A stretch of DNA of 64,000 bases from UBA2966 sp965242505 (GCA_965242505.1 OZ251449.1:372001-436000); one strand, 5' to 3'; positions 34,040 to 43,239 are shown, numbered from the stretch's first letter. Program-made: numbers and translations. Notes: a model not told the origin generated them from the sequence alone.

Positions 34040-35168
34040 GTGCGCGCTGAAGTCCAGATACGGGTCGGTGAGATCAAGCAGTCCATGGAACTGCTGAGGA
34101 GGCGTCTTTGACTGGGACGCTTCGTTGAGGCGCATGGAGGAGCTGAACGCGCTCGCCGAGGACCCGACGCTGTGGAACGATCCGGAGCGCGCCCGGGCCG
34201 CCATGCGCGAGCGGACCCGCCTTGACGGCGCCATATCCGGTTACCGGGCCATCGAGGCCGAACTCGCGGACGGTATCGCGTTGATCGAACTGGGCGAGGC
34301 GGAAGGCGATGCCGACGTCGTCGTCGACGCCGAGTCGTCGATCGTGGAGCTGGCGAGGAAGGCCGACCGGTTGCGCCTCGAAAGTCTGCTGTCGGGGGAG
34401 GCGGACGCCAACGACGCGTTCCTCGAGGTTCATGCCGGCGCCGGAGGGACGGAGTCGCAGGACTGGGCCGACATGCTCATGCGTATGTACACGCGCTGGG
34501 CGGAGGCGCGCCGCTACGACGTCGAGTGGATCGAGGAGAGCCCGGGGGAGGAGGCGGGGATCAAGTCGGCCACCATCCGGGTCGCCGGCGGCAACGCGTT
34601 CGGATGGCTCAAGACGGAAAGCGGCGTGCACCGTCTTGTCCGGATATCGCCGTTCGACGCGAGTCGCCGCCGCCACACCAGTTTCGCGAGCGTCGGCGCC
34701 TATCCCGTCATCGATCGGGAGATCAGCATCGAGGTCGAGGACAAGGATCTGCGGGTCGACACCTACCGGGCCTCGGGAGCCGGCGGTCAGCACGTGAATC
34801 GCACGGACAGCGCCGTGCGGATCACGCACCTGCCGACCGGAATCGTGGTGCAGTGCCAGAACGACCGTTCGCAACACAAGAACCGCGCCGCCGCCATGGG
34901 GATGCTCAAGGCCCGGCTCTACGAGCTCGAACTGCGTCGGCGCGAGGCGGAGCGCCAGGCCGTCCACGACGCCAAGTCGGAGATCGGGTGGGGCCGCCAG
35001 ATACGTTCCTACGTCTTGCAGCCCTATCAGATGGTCAAGGACATGAGGACGGGCGTCGAGACCAGCAACACGAACGCGGTCCTCGACGGCGACCTCGACG
35101 AGTTCATGGCCGCGGCGCTGGCGGCGAGGCTTGGCGAATCGACGTCCGCGGGAGAAGACCGGAGGTAA
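34040..35168 (+). CDS. prfB: Peptide chain release factor 2, made by programmed +1 frameshift
   Basis: RF2 recognises UGA/UAA stop codons and triggers peptide release. Translation starts at GTG 34040 (GAGGA 5-6 nt upstream) and reads 23 codons to an in-frame TGA at 34109-34111. It then continues in the +1 frame from GAC at 34110 for 352 codons, giving 375 residues in all. The product shows the RF2 discriminator S-P-F (in R-I-S-P-F-D) and the catalytic G-G-Q at about residues 248-250. Without the frameshift only a 23-residue peptide is made, so low RF2 raises its own synthesis. An annotation starting at ATG 34125 would lose the N-terminus. The gene usually follows mrcA; here an island intervenes. 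Confidence 0.95.
34097..34112 (+). promoter_or_regulatory. RF2 programmed +1 frameshift site
   Basis: AGGAGG (34097-34102) lies 3 nt before CTT-TGA-C (34106-34112). This is the same spacing as the E. coli RF2 site: an internal Shine-Dalgarno sequence, a slippery CTT and a UGA followed by C (a poor termination context). Confidence 0.95.
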
Positions 35169-35251
35169 CCGGCGGCGGCGGGCGCCGGAAGCGGCGAGGT
35201 TCGCCTACAGGCGCGAGCGCCGGCCGTTTCGACGAGGGGAGGGCCGTTCCG

Positions 35252-36130
35252 ATGGCGAAAGGCATCGTCGACATGCGGTTGCGCCCACCCATTCCCGAAT
35301 GGGTCGACGGTCCCGCGTTTCGGACCGCCATGTGGTATCCGCGCAACACGACGACCATGCCGGGAGCGGAGTCGGCCTGGGAAGAGTCGATGGATCTGCT
35401 GTTCGGCGAAATGGACGAGGCCGGCGTCACGTGGGGCGTCGTCATGGGCCGGGCGGCTTCCGGCGGTCTGGGCGGGGTCGGCAACGACGCCATCGTTCGC
35501 GCGGTCGAAACCTGGTCCGACAGGTTCGTGGGTTTCCTGGGGGTCGATCTCGAGAACGTCGAGCCGTCGCTCGCGGAAGCCCGGGAGTTGGCGAGCCATC
35601 CGGGAATCAGGGGCCTGTCCATCGAGCCCGGCTCGAGCGAGACTCCGCGCCACGCGGACGACCCGGCGCTCGATCCCGTCTACGAGGCCTGTCTGGACCT
35701 GGAATTGCCGGTGTCGATCTCGTTGAGCGGCCTGTTGAGCGCGCTCGCGGGGCACGATGTCACCTGGTGCAGTCCGGCGCCCGTGCAGCGACTGGCGATG
35801 CGCTACCCCGATCTGAAAATCGTCGTGTCGCATGCGTCGTGGCCCTACGCGCACGAGATGGTGGCGGTCGCCCTGTTCTGCAAGAACGTCCACGTATCGC
35901 CCGACCTGTACGTCGCGACCGCCGACATGCCGTGCCGCCAGATCTACGTCGACGCGGCGAACCTCTTTCTCGCCGACCGGACCCTGTTCGGGACGGCCTA
36001 TCCGACCCGGCCGCACCGCGAGGCCCTGCGGGATTTCCGCGGAATGGGGTGGCGTCCGGAGATCGTCGATCGCATCCTCTACGACAACGCGGCCAGACTG
36101 CTGGGGCTCCGGGACCCGGACGTTCGGTGA
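35252..36130 (+). CDS. Amidohydrolase-like TIM-barrel protein with altered metal site
   Basis: A 292-residue protein starting at ATG 35252 after a GAGGGGAGGG stretch. The overall pattern resembles the amidohydrolase-2 family: D-M-R-L-R-P-P near the N-terminus, I-R-G-L-S-I-E mid-protein, V-S-H-A-S-W-P, and L-F-G-T-A-Y-P followed by N-A-A-R-L-L-G at the end. Active members normally carry an H-x-H pair at the first site and an Asp in F-G-S-D-Y-P. Here the positions read R-L-R and A, so the usual metal site is missing at two places. It may be a non-catalytic or differently acting member. It lies between prfB and the ATP-grasp cluster, 6 bp before the latter, suggesting co-transcription. Confidence 0.65.
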   Translation: MAKGIVDMRLRPPIPEWVDGPAFRTAMWYPRNTTTMPGAESAWEESMDLLFGEMDEAGVTWGVVMGRAASGGLGGVGNDAIVRAVETWSDRFVGFLGVDLENVEPSLAEARELASHPGIRGLSIEPGSSETPRHADDPALDPVYEACLDLELPVSISLSGLLSALAGHDVTWCSPAPVQRLAMRYPDLKIVVSHASWPYAHEMVAVALFCKNVHVSPDLYVATADMPCRQIYVDAANLFLADRTLFGTAYPTRPHREALRDFRGMGWRPEIVDRILYDNAARLLGLRDPDVR

Positions 36131-36136
36131 GCCGGG

Positions 36137-37561
36137 ATGGAGCCGGCGTTCAACGAGATGCTCAACCCGGACGGGTCGGTCCGCGCCGTCTACTCGGATC
36201 TCGAGGCGTGGCTGAAGTCGACGCCCCCTGAGGTTCTCGACGTGCGGCGCCGCGAGGCGGACCTGATGTTCCGGCGCCTGGGCATTACCTTCGCGGTGTA
36301 CGGGGAGGGCGGCGATACCGAGCGCCTGATCCCTTTCGACGTCGTGCCGCGGGTGCTCGCCATGGCGGAGTGGCGACGCCTGTCCGACGGCCTGATTCAG
36401 CGCGTGCGCGCGTTGAACGCCTTTCTGTTCGACGTCTATCACGCCCAGGAGATCGTTCGCGCCGGCCGCGTGCCCGAGTCGTCGATCCTGCTGAACGAAC
36501 AGTTCCGGCTCGAGATGCACGGTTTCGACCCGCCGGGAGGGCTCTACAACCACGTCTCGGGCATCGACGTCGTGCGCGTGGGCGAGGACGAATTCTACGT
36601 GCTGGAAGACAACATTCGGGTTCCGTCCGGCGTGTCCTACATGCTCGAGGATCGGGAGATCATGATGCGCCTGTTTCCCGAGCTGTTCGCCGCGCACCGG
36701 GTGGCGCCGATCGACCGTTATCCCGAAGAGCTGCTGCGCACGCTGCAATCCATCGCGCCCGCCGTGGACGTTCCGACGGTCGTCGTGTTGACGCCGGGCG
36801 TTTTCAACAGCGCCTATTTCGAGCATTCGTTCCTGGCCGAGCACATGGGGGTGGAGCTGGTCGAGGGTCGCGATCTGTTCGTCTCCGAGGGCCACGTCTA
36901 CATGCGGACGCCGGAAGGTCCGAAACGCGTCGACGTCATATATCGCCGCGTCGACGACGATTTCCTCGACCCGCTCGCCTTCAACCCCGATTCGGTGTTG
37001 GGCGTTCCGGGGCTGTTCTCGGTCTACAGGATGGGCAACGTGTCGCTGGCGAACGCGGTCGGAACGGGCGTCGCCGACGACAAGTCGATCTACCCCTACG
37101 TCCCGGAGATGATTCGCTTCTATCTCGGGGAAGAGCCGCTGCTGAAGAACGTGCCGACGTACACGTGCCGGAACGAGGAAGATCGCAGGTACGTGCTCGA
37201 TCATCTCGACGAACTGGTGGTCAAGGAGGTTCACGGCTCCGGCGGCTACGGGATGCTGGTCGGGCCGACCTCGACCGCGGACCAGATCGAGGCGTTTCGC
37301 GATCGCCTGACCGCGAGCCCCGAGCTGTTCATCGCCCAGCCCACCCTGGCGCTGTCGACCAGTCCCACTTTCGTGGAGCAGGGTATCGCGCCGCGTCACG
37401 TCGATTTGCGGCCGTTCGTGCTGAGCGGCGCGGACGGCGTCAGGCTCGTTCCGGGGGCGTTTACGCGGGTCGCCTTGCGCGAGGGCTCCCTGGTCGTCAA
37501 TTCCAGCCAGGGGGGCGGCACCAAGGACACCTGGGTGCTCGAGGACGCCCGACCGTGCTGA
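36137..37561 (+). CDS. Circularly permuted ATP-grasp protein (DUF404/DUF407 type)
   Basis: A 474-residue protein of the circularly permuted ATP-grasp family. Typical motifs are D-N-I-R-V-P-S-G-V-S-Y-M-L (about residue 155), an E-x-R-D-L-F-V-type stretch seen here as V-E-G-R-D-L-F-V, and the glycine-rich H-G-S-G-G-Y-G-M-L-V-G-P (about 370). Relatives are predicted ATP-dependent amide/peptide ligases; the substrate is unknown. It overlaps the alpha-E gene by 7 bp and is followed by a transglutaminase-like gene, a widely conserved trio. The proteasome-like peptidase gene sometimes found with this set is absent here. Confidence 0.88.
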   Translation: MEPAFNEMLNPDGSVRAVYSDLEAWLKSTPPEVLDVRRREADLMFRRLGITFAVYGEGGDTERLIPFDVVPRVLAMAEWRRLSDGLIQRVRALNAFLFDVYHAQEIVRAGRVPESSILLNEQFRLEMHGFDPPGGLYNHVSGIDVVRVGEDEFYVLEDNIRVPSGVSYMLEDREIMMRLFPELFAAHRVAPIDRYPEELLRTLQSIAPAVDVPTVVVLTPGVFNSAYFEHSFLAEHMGVELVEGRDLFVSEGHVYMRTPEGPKRVDVIYRRVDDDFLDPLAFNPDSVLGVPGLFSVYRMGNVSLANAVGTGVADDKSIYPYVPEMIRFYLGEEPLLKNVPTYTCRNEEDRRYVLDHLDELVVKEVHGSGGYGMLVGPTSTADQIEAFRDRLTASPELFIAQPTLALSTSPTFVEQGIAPRHVDLRPFVLSGADGVRLVPGAFTRVALREGSLVVNSSQGGGTKDTWVLEDARPC

Positions 37562-38502
37562 GCCGCACCGCCGACAGCCTGTTCTGGCTGGCCCGTTACC
37601 TCGAGCGCGCGGAAAACGTGGCGCGTATGCTCGACGTGACCTATCGCATGTCCCTGATGCCGCAAACGAACGGACTCCACTCGTCCGACTGGAGTTCGGC
37701 GTTGTTGGCCGCCGGCCAGAAGGAGCTGTTCGACCTGCGGTACGGCGAGGCGAACGTCCGCAACGTGATCCAGTTCCTCGGACTGGACGCGGAGAATCCT
37801 TCCAGCATCCATGCCTGCATCAGGAAGGCGCGCGAAAACGCGCGGGAACTGCCGGGCGCCGTCACCACGGAAATGTGGGAAAGCGTCAACGACACGTGGT
37901 TCGCGATCGGGGACCTCGAGTACATGGACGTGTCGCGGAACGGTTTCCACAAGTTCTTCGACCTCGTGCAGGGTCGCGCGCACCTGTTTCGCGGCGTGAC
38001 CTACGGCACCATGTTGCAGGACGACGCCTATCAGTTCCTCCGCCTGGGCTGGTTCCTGGAACGGGCGGACAACACGGCGCGGATCCTGGACGTCAATTAT
38101 CACGCGCTGCTGCCGACGGGCGGGCCGGTCGCCGACACGGTCGACTACCACCGGTGGGCCGCGTTGCTGCGCTCGGTGTCGGCGTTCAAGGCGTATCGGC
38201 GACTGTATCGCCAGGCCATCGCGCCGCGCGGGGTGGCGGAGTTTCTGATGTTGTGCGAAGACATGCCGCGGTCGCTCCACGCCTGTTATCGCGAGATCGA
38301 TTCGGGGTTCGCCTGTCTCCGTTCCGCCTACCGTTCGGACCTCGAATGTTATCGGCTGGGCGGCGAGATCTACGCGCGCCTGAAATACGGACGCATCGAC
38401 GACATCTTTCGCCGGGGCTTGCGCGACTTTCTGGTCCAGCTCGTCCGGGACAACGAAACGTTGGGCGCCGAGATCGCCCACGATTTCCTGATGGAGGCGT
38501 AG
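37555..38502 (+). CDS. Alpha-E domain protein (DUF403)
   Basis: A 315-residue, almost wholly helical protein. The start at GTG 37555 overlaps the ATP-grasp stop and gives the family N-terminus L-S-R-T-A-D-S-L-F-W-L-A-R-Y-L-E-R-A-E-N. A second R-L-G-W-F-L-E-R-A-D-N repeat lies near residue 170, as expected of the duplicated alpha-E fold. It is always linked to the circularly permuted ATP-grasp protein and probably acts with it. The reaction is unknown. Confidence 0.88.
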   Translation: MLSRTADSLFWLARYLERAENVARMLDVTYRMSLMPQTNGLHSSDWSSALLAAGQKELFDLRYGEANVRNVIQFLGLDAENPSSIHACIRKARENARELPGAVTTEMWESVNDTWFAIGDLEYMDVSRNGFHKFFDLVQGRAHLFRGVTYGTMLQDDAYQFLRLGWFLERADNTARILDVNYHALLPTGGPVADTVDYHRWAALLRSVSAFKAYRRLYRQAIAPRGVAEFLMLCEDMPRSLHACYREIDSGFACLRSAYRSDLECYRLGGEIYARLKYGRIDDIFRRGLRDFLVQLVRDNETLGAEIAHDFLMEA

Positions 38503-38504
38503 CC

Positions 38505-39347
38505 GTGCATTTCCGCGTCGAACACGATACGACCTACGGTTACGGCGAGACGGCCCTCTACAGCGCGCAGTATCTGCGCCTGACGCCCCGGCATCATGAC
38601 CATCAGGACGTCTGGGGCTGGTCGGTGAGGGCCAACGCCCCCCTGGTGTCGTTCGCCGACGCCTTCGGGAACGTCGTGCACGTCCTGACGCTCGCCGCCC
38701 GCCACCGCGAGATCCGGATCAACGTGCGCGGAAACGCGACGACCCGCGACACCCACGGCATCCTGCCCGCGGAGCCCGAGCCGTTTCCTCCCGCCGCGTA
38801 TTTGCGGGCGACCGGGTACACGGAAGTCGACGAGGCGCTGAAGGACTTCGTCGAGGGCCACCGCGCGGCCGTCGTTCGGAACGTCATCGGCGGGCTGCAC
38901 GGACTGATGGCCGCGATCAGGGAACGGGTTTCCTATGAGGTCGGCGTGACGGACGCGCGCACGACGGCGTCCCGGGCGTTCGCCGAGGGCTCGGGCGTTT
39001 GCCAGGACCACGCCCACGTCTTCATCGCCTGCTGCCGGCATCTCGGAATCCCGGCCCGCTACGTGAGCGGCTACCTCTGGGTGAACCCGGACGACGACTA
39101 CGACGCCAATCACGCCTGGGCGGAAGCGTTCGCGCCCGATCTCGGTTGGATCAGCTTCGACGTCGCGAACCGGATGTCGGCGACGGACGCCTATCTGCGG
39201 GTCGCGATGGGCCTGGACTACAACGGAGCGGCTCCGCTGCTGGGGGTCCGGCGCGGCGGCGGCGACGAGAAACTGGACGTGCGCGTGCGCGTGAGCCAGT
39301 TCGACACGCGCCAGGAGGCGCGGGTCCACGCCCGGGATCAGCAGTGA
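38505..39347 (+). CDS. Transglutaminase-like cysteine protease/transferase family protein
   Basis: A 280-residue protein starting at GTG 38505, 2 bp after the alpha-E stop. The N-terminal beta domain (about 1-100, H-x-T-x-Y-x-Y) is followed by a transglutaminase core with the catalytic triad C166 (S-G-V-C-Q-D), H203 (N-H-A-W-A-E) and D219 (F-D-V-A-N). It is presumably the third component of the ATP-grasp/alpha-E system. In such clusters a ligase and a papain-fold hydrolase are thought to make or process a peptide, but this is prediction from gene linkage. Confidence 0.88.
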   Translation: MHFRVEHDTTYGYGETALYSAQYLRLTPRHHDHQDVWGWSVRANAPLVSFADAFGNVVHVLTLAARHREIRINVRGNATTRDTHGILPAEPEPFPPAAYLRATGYTEVDEALKDFVEGHRAAVVRNVIGGLHGLMAAIRERVSYEVGVTDARTTASRAFAEGSGVCQDHAHVFIACCRHLGIPARYVSGYLWVNPDDDYDANHAWAEAFAPDLGWISFDVANRMSATDAYLRVAMGLDYNGAAPLLGVRRGGGDEKLDVRVRVSQFDTRQEARVHARDQQ

Positions 39348-39514
39348 GCGGCGGCGCGTTTCGTCGTCTCTTCCTCCCGTCGGGGGGATGAACGGAGCGG
39401 CGTCACCGCCACGTTGAACGAAGGGATCCCCGGGGAGGACGGGGAGGTTCCGTCGCGCGTCATGGCCGCGGCGCCGTCGGGAACCGCGCCTGAACTTTCC
39501 ATACCCCGTCGGCG

Positions 39515-41644
39515 ATGCGGAGCGGACGGCCCCATTTCGTTCACGCCGGGCTTCCGGAGGTCGCCGCGGCGCTGCGCCGCGCGCGCCGCGCCTGGCGCCC
39601 GCGCGACGCCTTCATCGCGGAGCGGGAGCGATGGTCCCTCTGGATGCCGGTCTTTCTGGGCATCGGCATCGCCGGATACTTCTCGTTGCCGGGCGAACCG
39701 CCCGGCTGGCTCGGCCCGGCGGGCGTCCCGTGCGCGGCGGTCCTCGCGTGGGCCTTGCGGAGGGAGCCGCGCGGCCTGCTGATTTCGGCCGGAATCGCGC
39801 TGCTGGTTGCGGGTTTCGCGCTGGCGCAACTTCGCGCCCACCGGGTCGGCGCTTCCGTTCTGGCGGAGCCGATACGCTCGGCGCGGATCGCCGGCCGCGT
39901 CGTTTCGATGGAGACGCGCGCCCGCGGGGTCCGGGTCGTCCTGGACGACCTCGCGATCGACGGGCGGCCCGGTCGCGCCGCGCCGGAGCGGGCGCGCGTG
40001 ACCGTCCAGGGGTCCGGCGGCTTCCGGCCCGGCGATCGCGTGTCGATGCGCGCGGCGCTCAACCCTCCGCCGGGGCCCGCCCTCCCGGGGGCGTTCGATT
40101 TCGGGCGGCAGGCTTTTTTCCAGGGATTCGGAGCCGTCGGGTTTTCCATGAGCCGGGTCCGGGTCCTTGCGCCGGCGCCCGCCGGTTTCCTTCGCGACGT
40201 CGGACACCGGATATCGGCCCTTCGGATGGGGTTGGGGCGGGCCGTGCTCGGGGAGGCCCCGGACGCGAGCCGCGCCGTCGCGGTCGCCCTGTTGACGGGA
40301 GACCGCGGTTCGATTCCCGAAAGGAGCCTCGCCGACATGCGGGATTCGGGGCTCGCCCACCTGCTGGCCATTTCGGGATTGCACGTGGGGCTGTTCGCCG
40401 GGCTGCTGTTCGCGGTCGCGCGGGGCGCGCTCGCGCTGGCCGCGCCGGTGGCGCTCCGGTTTCCGATCAAGAAATGGGCCGCGGTGTTCAGTCTCGCCGG
40501 CGCGTTCGTCTATCTCCTGATGACGGGAGGGACGGTCCCGACCCAGCGCGCGTTCCTGATGATCGCGATCGGCCTGCTGGCCGTCGTGTTCGAACGGGTC
40601 GCGTTGTCGATGTTCGTCGTCGCCTGGGCCGCCGCCTGCATTCTGGTCGTCGCTCCGGAGAGCCTGCTTGCCGCCGGCTTCCAGATGTCGTTCGCCGCCG
40701 TGGTCGCGTTGATCTCCGCCTACGAGACCATGGCGCGACGCATCCGGGGCTTCCGCTCCCGCGGACGCGTCTGGCGGCGAGTGGGCCTCTACATGGGCGG
40801 CGTCGTGCTGACCACCTTGATCGCCGGGCTCGCGACGGCGCCGTTCGCGGCATTCCATTTCAACCGGGTCGCGACCTTCGGTCTCGCGTCCAATTTTCTG
40901 GCGGTTCCCGTCATGGCGCTCTGGATCATGCCGTGGGCCGTCGTCACCTATCTCCTCGTTCCGCTCGGATGGCAGGAGCTGTCCCTGGCTCCCATGCTCT
41001 GGGGTATCGGACTGGTTCTGGACATCGCCCGCTCGGTGGCGTCCTGGCCGGGGGCCGTTCACCTCGTTCCCGCCTTGCCTCCGGCGTTTCTCGCGTTGAC
41101 GGCCCTGGGCGGTCTCTGGCTCTGCGTCTGGACGACGAGATTGCGGTTGTTCGGGGTTCTGGGTCTGGCGGCGGCCCTGTCGACCGGTTGGCTGGTCGAC
41201 GTTCCCGACGTCCTTGTGGACGAACGGGGGCGCCGGTTCGCCGTGCGACTGGACGACGACCGGGTCGCCGTATCGTCCACGAGGACCGGTTTCGTCCGCG
41301 AGTCGTGGCTTCGGCGGCTCGCGGTCGCGGAAGCGGCGCCCTGGCCGAAACCCGGCGCCCGCGCGGCTTCGGATGGCCGCTGCGACGCGCTGGGTTGCCT
41401 GTTCAGGCTGAAGGGCCGGGTCGTCGCGTTCTCCACCGATCCTCGCGCGCACCCGGAGGACTGCGAGACCGCCGACGTGCTGGTGAGCTCGTGGCCGGTC
41501 CGGGTTCCCTGCCGGGCGCCGCGGGTGGTCATCGATCGCTTCGACCTGTGGCGCCGCGGCGCCCATGCCGTCTACCTCGACGGTGGCGCGGTGCGGGTCG
41601 ATGCCGTCGGCCGGCGCCAGGGGCGTCGTCCGTGGTCTCCTTGA
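39515..41644 (+). CDS. comEC: ComEC/Rec2-family DNA-uptake channel
   Basis: A 709-residue inner-membrane protein. N-terminal hydrophobic helices surround an OB-like soluble domain (about 120-220). The competence domain starts with A-V-A-L-L-T-G-D-R-G-S-I-P and contains L-A-I-S-G-L-H-V-G-L, a family hallmark, followed by many transmembrane helices to about residue 540. The C-terminal roughly 160 residues are short compared with Firmicutes ComEC and lack the full metallo-beta-lactamase-type hydrolase motif. It is convergent with lexA; in related bacteria comEC and lexA are neighbours. Confidence 0.9.
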   Translation: MRSGRPHFVHAGLPEVAAALRRARRAWRPRDAFIAERERWSLWMPVFLGIGIAGYFSLPGEPPGWLGPAGVPCAAVLAWALRREPRGLLISAGIALLVAGFALAQLRAHRVGASVLAEPIRSARIAGRVVSMETRARGVRVVLDDLAIDGRPGRAAPERARVTVQGSGGFRPGDRVSMRAALNPPPGPALPGAFDFGRQAFFQGFGAVGFSMSRVRVLAPAPAGFLRDVGHRISALRMGLGRAVLGEAPDASRAVAVALLTGDRGSIPERSLADMRDSGLAHLLAISGLHVGLFAGLLFAVARGALALAAPVALRFPIKKWAAVFSLAGAFVYLLMTGGTVPTQRAFLMIAIGLLAVVFERVALSMFVVAWAAACILVVAPESLLAAGFQMSFAAVVALISAYETMARRIRGFRSRGRVWRRVGLYMGGVVLTTLIAGLATAPFAAFHFNRVATFGLASNFLAVPVMALWIMPWAVVTYLLVPLGWQELSLAPMLWGIGLVLDIARSVASWPGAVHLVPALPPAFLALTALGGLWLCVWTTRLRLFGVLGLAAALSTGWLVDVPDVLVDERGRRFAVRLDDDRVAVSSTRTGFVRESWLRRLAVAEAAPWPKPGARAASDGRCDALGCLFRLKGRVVAFSTDPRAHPEDCETADVLVSSWPVRVPCRAPRVVIDRFDLWRRGAHAVYLDGGAVRVDAVGRRQGRRPWSP

Positions 41645-41698
41645 CCGCCGGAGATGCGGTGAGGGAACGGTCGCGGCCGGGGGCGCCGCAGGGTCCGT

Positions 41699-41846
41699 TC
41701 GCGCTCCTCCCCCCTGTCAGGGGGGAGGAGTGTGAAAAGGGGATTCGCATACTTCGCGCCCCCTCCCGCCCCCTCTTCTCCCTCCCCCTTGCAGGGGGAG
41801 GGTCGGGGTGGGGGTCGCGCCGGGGGGGAAGGAGCGCGAACGGACC
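41699..41846. repeat. Palindromic repeat cluster D between comEC and lexA
   Basis: Two palindromes (CCTCCCCCCTGTCAGGGGGG and CCCTCCCCCTTGCAGGGGGA types) are followed by the extended tail GGGGTCGCGCC...GCGCGAACGGACCCTG, which recurs near 62740 and 63365. Placed between converging genes, it could act as a two-way terminator. Confidence 0.75.
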
Positions 41847-41853
41847 CTGCGGT

Positions 41854-42558
41854 CTAATACCGCCTGAGGAGGCCGGTCAGGCGGCCCTGGACCCGGACCC
41901 GGTCGGGGCCGAATATCCGCGTCTCATGGGCCTCGTTGGCGGCCTCCAGGGCGACCGAGTTCCCTTTCCGGCGCAGCCGTTTGAGCGTGACTTCCTCGTT
42001 GTCGATCAGCGCCACCACGATGGCGCCGTTCTCCGCGGCATCGCCGCGCTCGATGACGATGGTGTCGCCGTCGAGGATGCCGGCGTCCGCCATCGAGTCC
42101 CCGGCCACTTCCAGCGCGTAGTACTCGCCGTTCCCCAACAGCGAAGCGGGCACGTCGACCGAGTTCGACTGGTCCCGCAGGGCCTCGATCGGCGTGCCGG
42201 CGGCGATCCTGCCGTAGAGCGGCAGGCCGATGCTTTCCATGCTCTGCGCGGCGACGGACTCCGCGGTCTTCGCGGCGAAGTTCCCCCGGATGACGCTGGC
42301 GGAAAAGCCGGGTTCCGGCGTCCTCGCCGGGCTGGGGACGGTGTCCCTTGGAGACTTGAGCACCTCGAGCGCCCGCGCGCGGTGCTTCAGCCTGCGGATG
42401 AAGCCGCGTTCCTCGAGGGCGGTGATCAGGCGATGGACGCCCGATTTCGACTTGAGGTCCATGGCGTCCTTCATCTCGTCGAACGATGGGCAGATGCCGT
42501 CCTCCGCGAGGCGGTCGTTGATGTACTGAAGGAGTTCGTGCTGTTTTCTCGTCAACAT
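41854..42558 (-). CDS. lexA: LexA repressor
   Basis: A 234-residue SOS repressor and self-cleaving serine protease. The start is M-L-T-R-K-Q-H-E-L-L at 42558; the frame runs 18 codons further without similarity. A winged-helix DNA-binding domain (about 1-65, S-F-D-E-M-K then S-G-V-H-R-L-I) is followed by the cleavage site A120-G121 (R-I-A-A-G). The catalytic dyad is S155 (A-G-D-S-M-A) and K193 (V-T-L-K-R). An alphaproteobacterial SOS box lies 67 bp upstream, so autoregulation is expected. Confidence 0.95.
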   Translation of the reverse strand: MLTRKQHELLQYINDRLAEDGICPSFDEMKDAMDLKSKSGVHRLITALEERGFIRRLKHRARALEVLKSPRDTVPSPARTPEPGFSASVIRGNFAAKTAESVAAQSMESIGLPLYGRIAAGTPIEALRDQSNSVDVPASLLGNGEYYALEVAGDSMADAGILDGDTIVIERGDAAENGAIVVALIDNEEVTLKRLRRKGNSVALEAANEAHETRIFGPDRVRVQGRLTGLLRRY

Positions 42559-42624
42559 TGGTTCAGACCCCGATTTCGGCCCTAGGGGCGCAAGATGTGG
42601 AACAAAAATCAAACCTCGATACAG

Positions 42625-42639
42625 GTTCTAGTTTGGTTC
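42625..42639 (-). promoter_or_regulatory. LexA operator (SOS box, GTTC-N7-GTTC)
   Basis: GTTC (42625-42628), seven bases, GTTC (42636-42639) upstream of lexA match the alphaproteobacterial LexA box exactly. A weaker half-match, GAAC-N7-AAAC, lies at 42600-42614 closer to the gene. The surrounding 80 bp are locally richer in A+T. Confidence 0.8.
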
Positions 42640-42719
42640 CTGTGGAAAATCAAGCGCCGCGTCGAAAAAAAACGCCGCGTCGAAAAATGCGCGAGGGAAA
42701 GGAGCCATGACGCTCCTCC

Positions 42720-43185
42720 GTCCCCCTCGTTCTCCCTGGGGGAGGGCCGCGGTCCACCCCCCCTCCCGACCTCCCCCCTGTTATGGGGGAGGAGTGATAA
42801 TGGCGTCCTCCCGTCTCTTGTTCTCCCTCTCCCTTGCAGGGGGAGGGTCGGGGTGGGGGTCGCGCTGGGGGAGAGGGGCGCGAACGGGGCCGCGGTCCAC
42901 CCCCCCACCCCCTCCCGACCTCCCCCCCTGTTATGGGGGAGGAGTGATAATGGCGTCCTCCCGTCTCTTGTTCTCCCTCTCCCTTGCAGGGGGAGGGTCG
43001 GGGTGGGGGTCGCGCTGGGGGAGAGGGGCGCGAACGGGGCCGCGGTCCACCCCCCTCCCGACCTCCCCCCTGTTATGGGGGAGGAGTGATAATGGCGTCC
43101 TCCCGTCTCTTGTTCTCCCTCTCCCTTGCAGGGGGAGGGTCGGGGTGGGGGTCGCGCCTGGGGAGAGGCGCGCGAACGGAGCCGG
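42720..43185. repeat. Three tandem palindromic units between lexA and moeA
   Basis: The boundary GGAGGAGTGATAATGG recurs at 42788, 42938 and 43080 (periods 150 and 142 bp). Each unit has a CCTCCCCCCTGTTATGGGGG palindrome and a CTCTCCCTTGCAGGGGGAGG palindrome. Apparent open frames here are made only of repeat sequence. The interval has no supported gene. Confidence 0.8.
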
Positions 43186-43239
43186 TGGCGCCTCCGTCGC
43201 CGGATGGAGCCTGCGGACAGGCGGAACGGGAAATGCGGG

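Noticed and set aside
34040..34125. Reading prfB as a pseudogene or as two genes
   Set aside because: The interruption is the conserved RF2 frameshift signal, and the joined product is full length with G-G-Q and S-P-F.
35027..37399. 790-codon - strand frame opposite the amidohydrolase and ATP-grasp genes
   Set aside because: Antisense to conserved proteins; no recognisable domain.
42720..43185. Small open frames between lexA and moeA
   Set aside because: They are translations of the palindromic repeats and repeat with the same period as the DNA.
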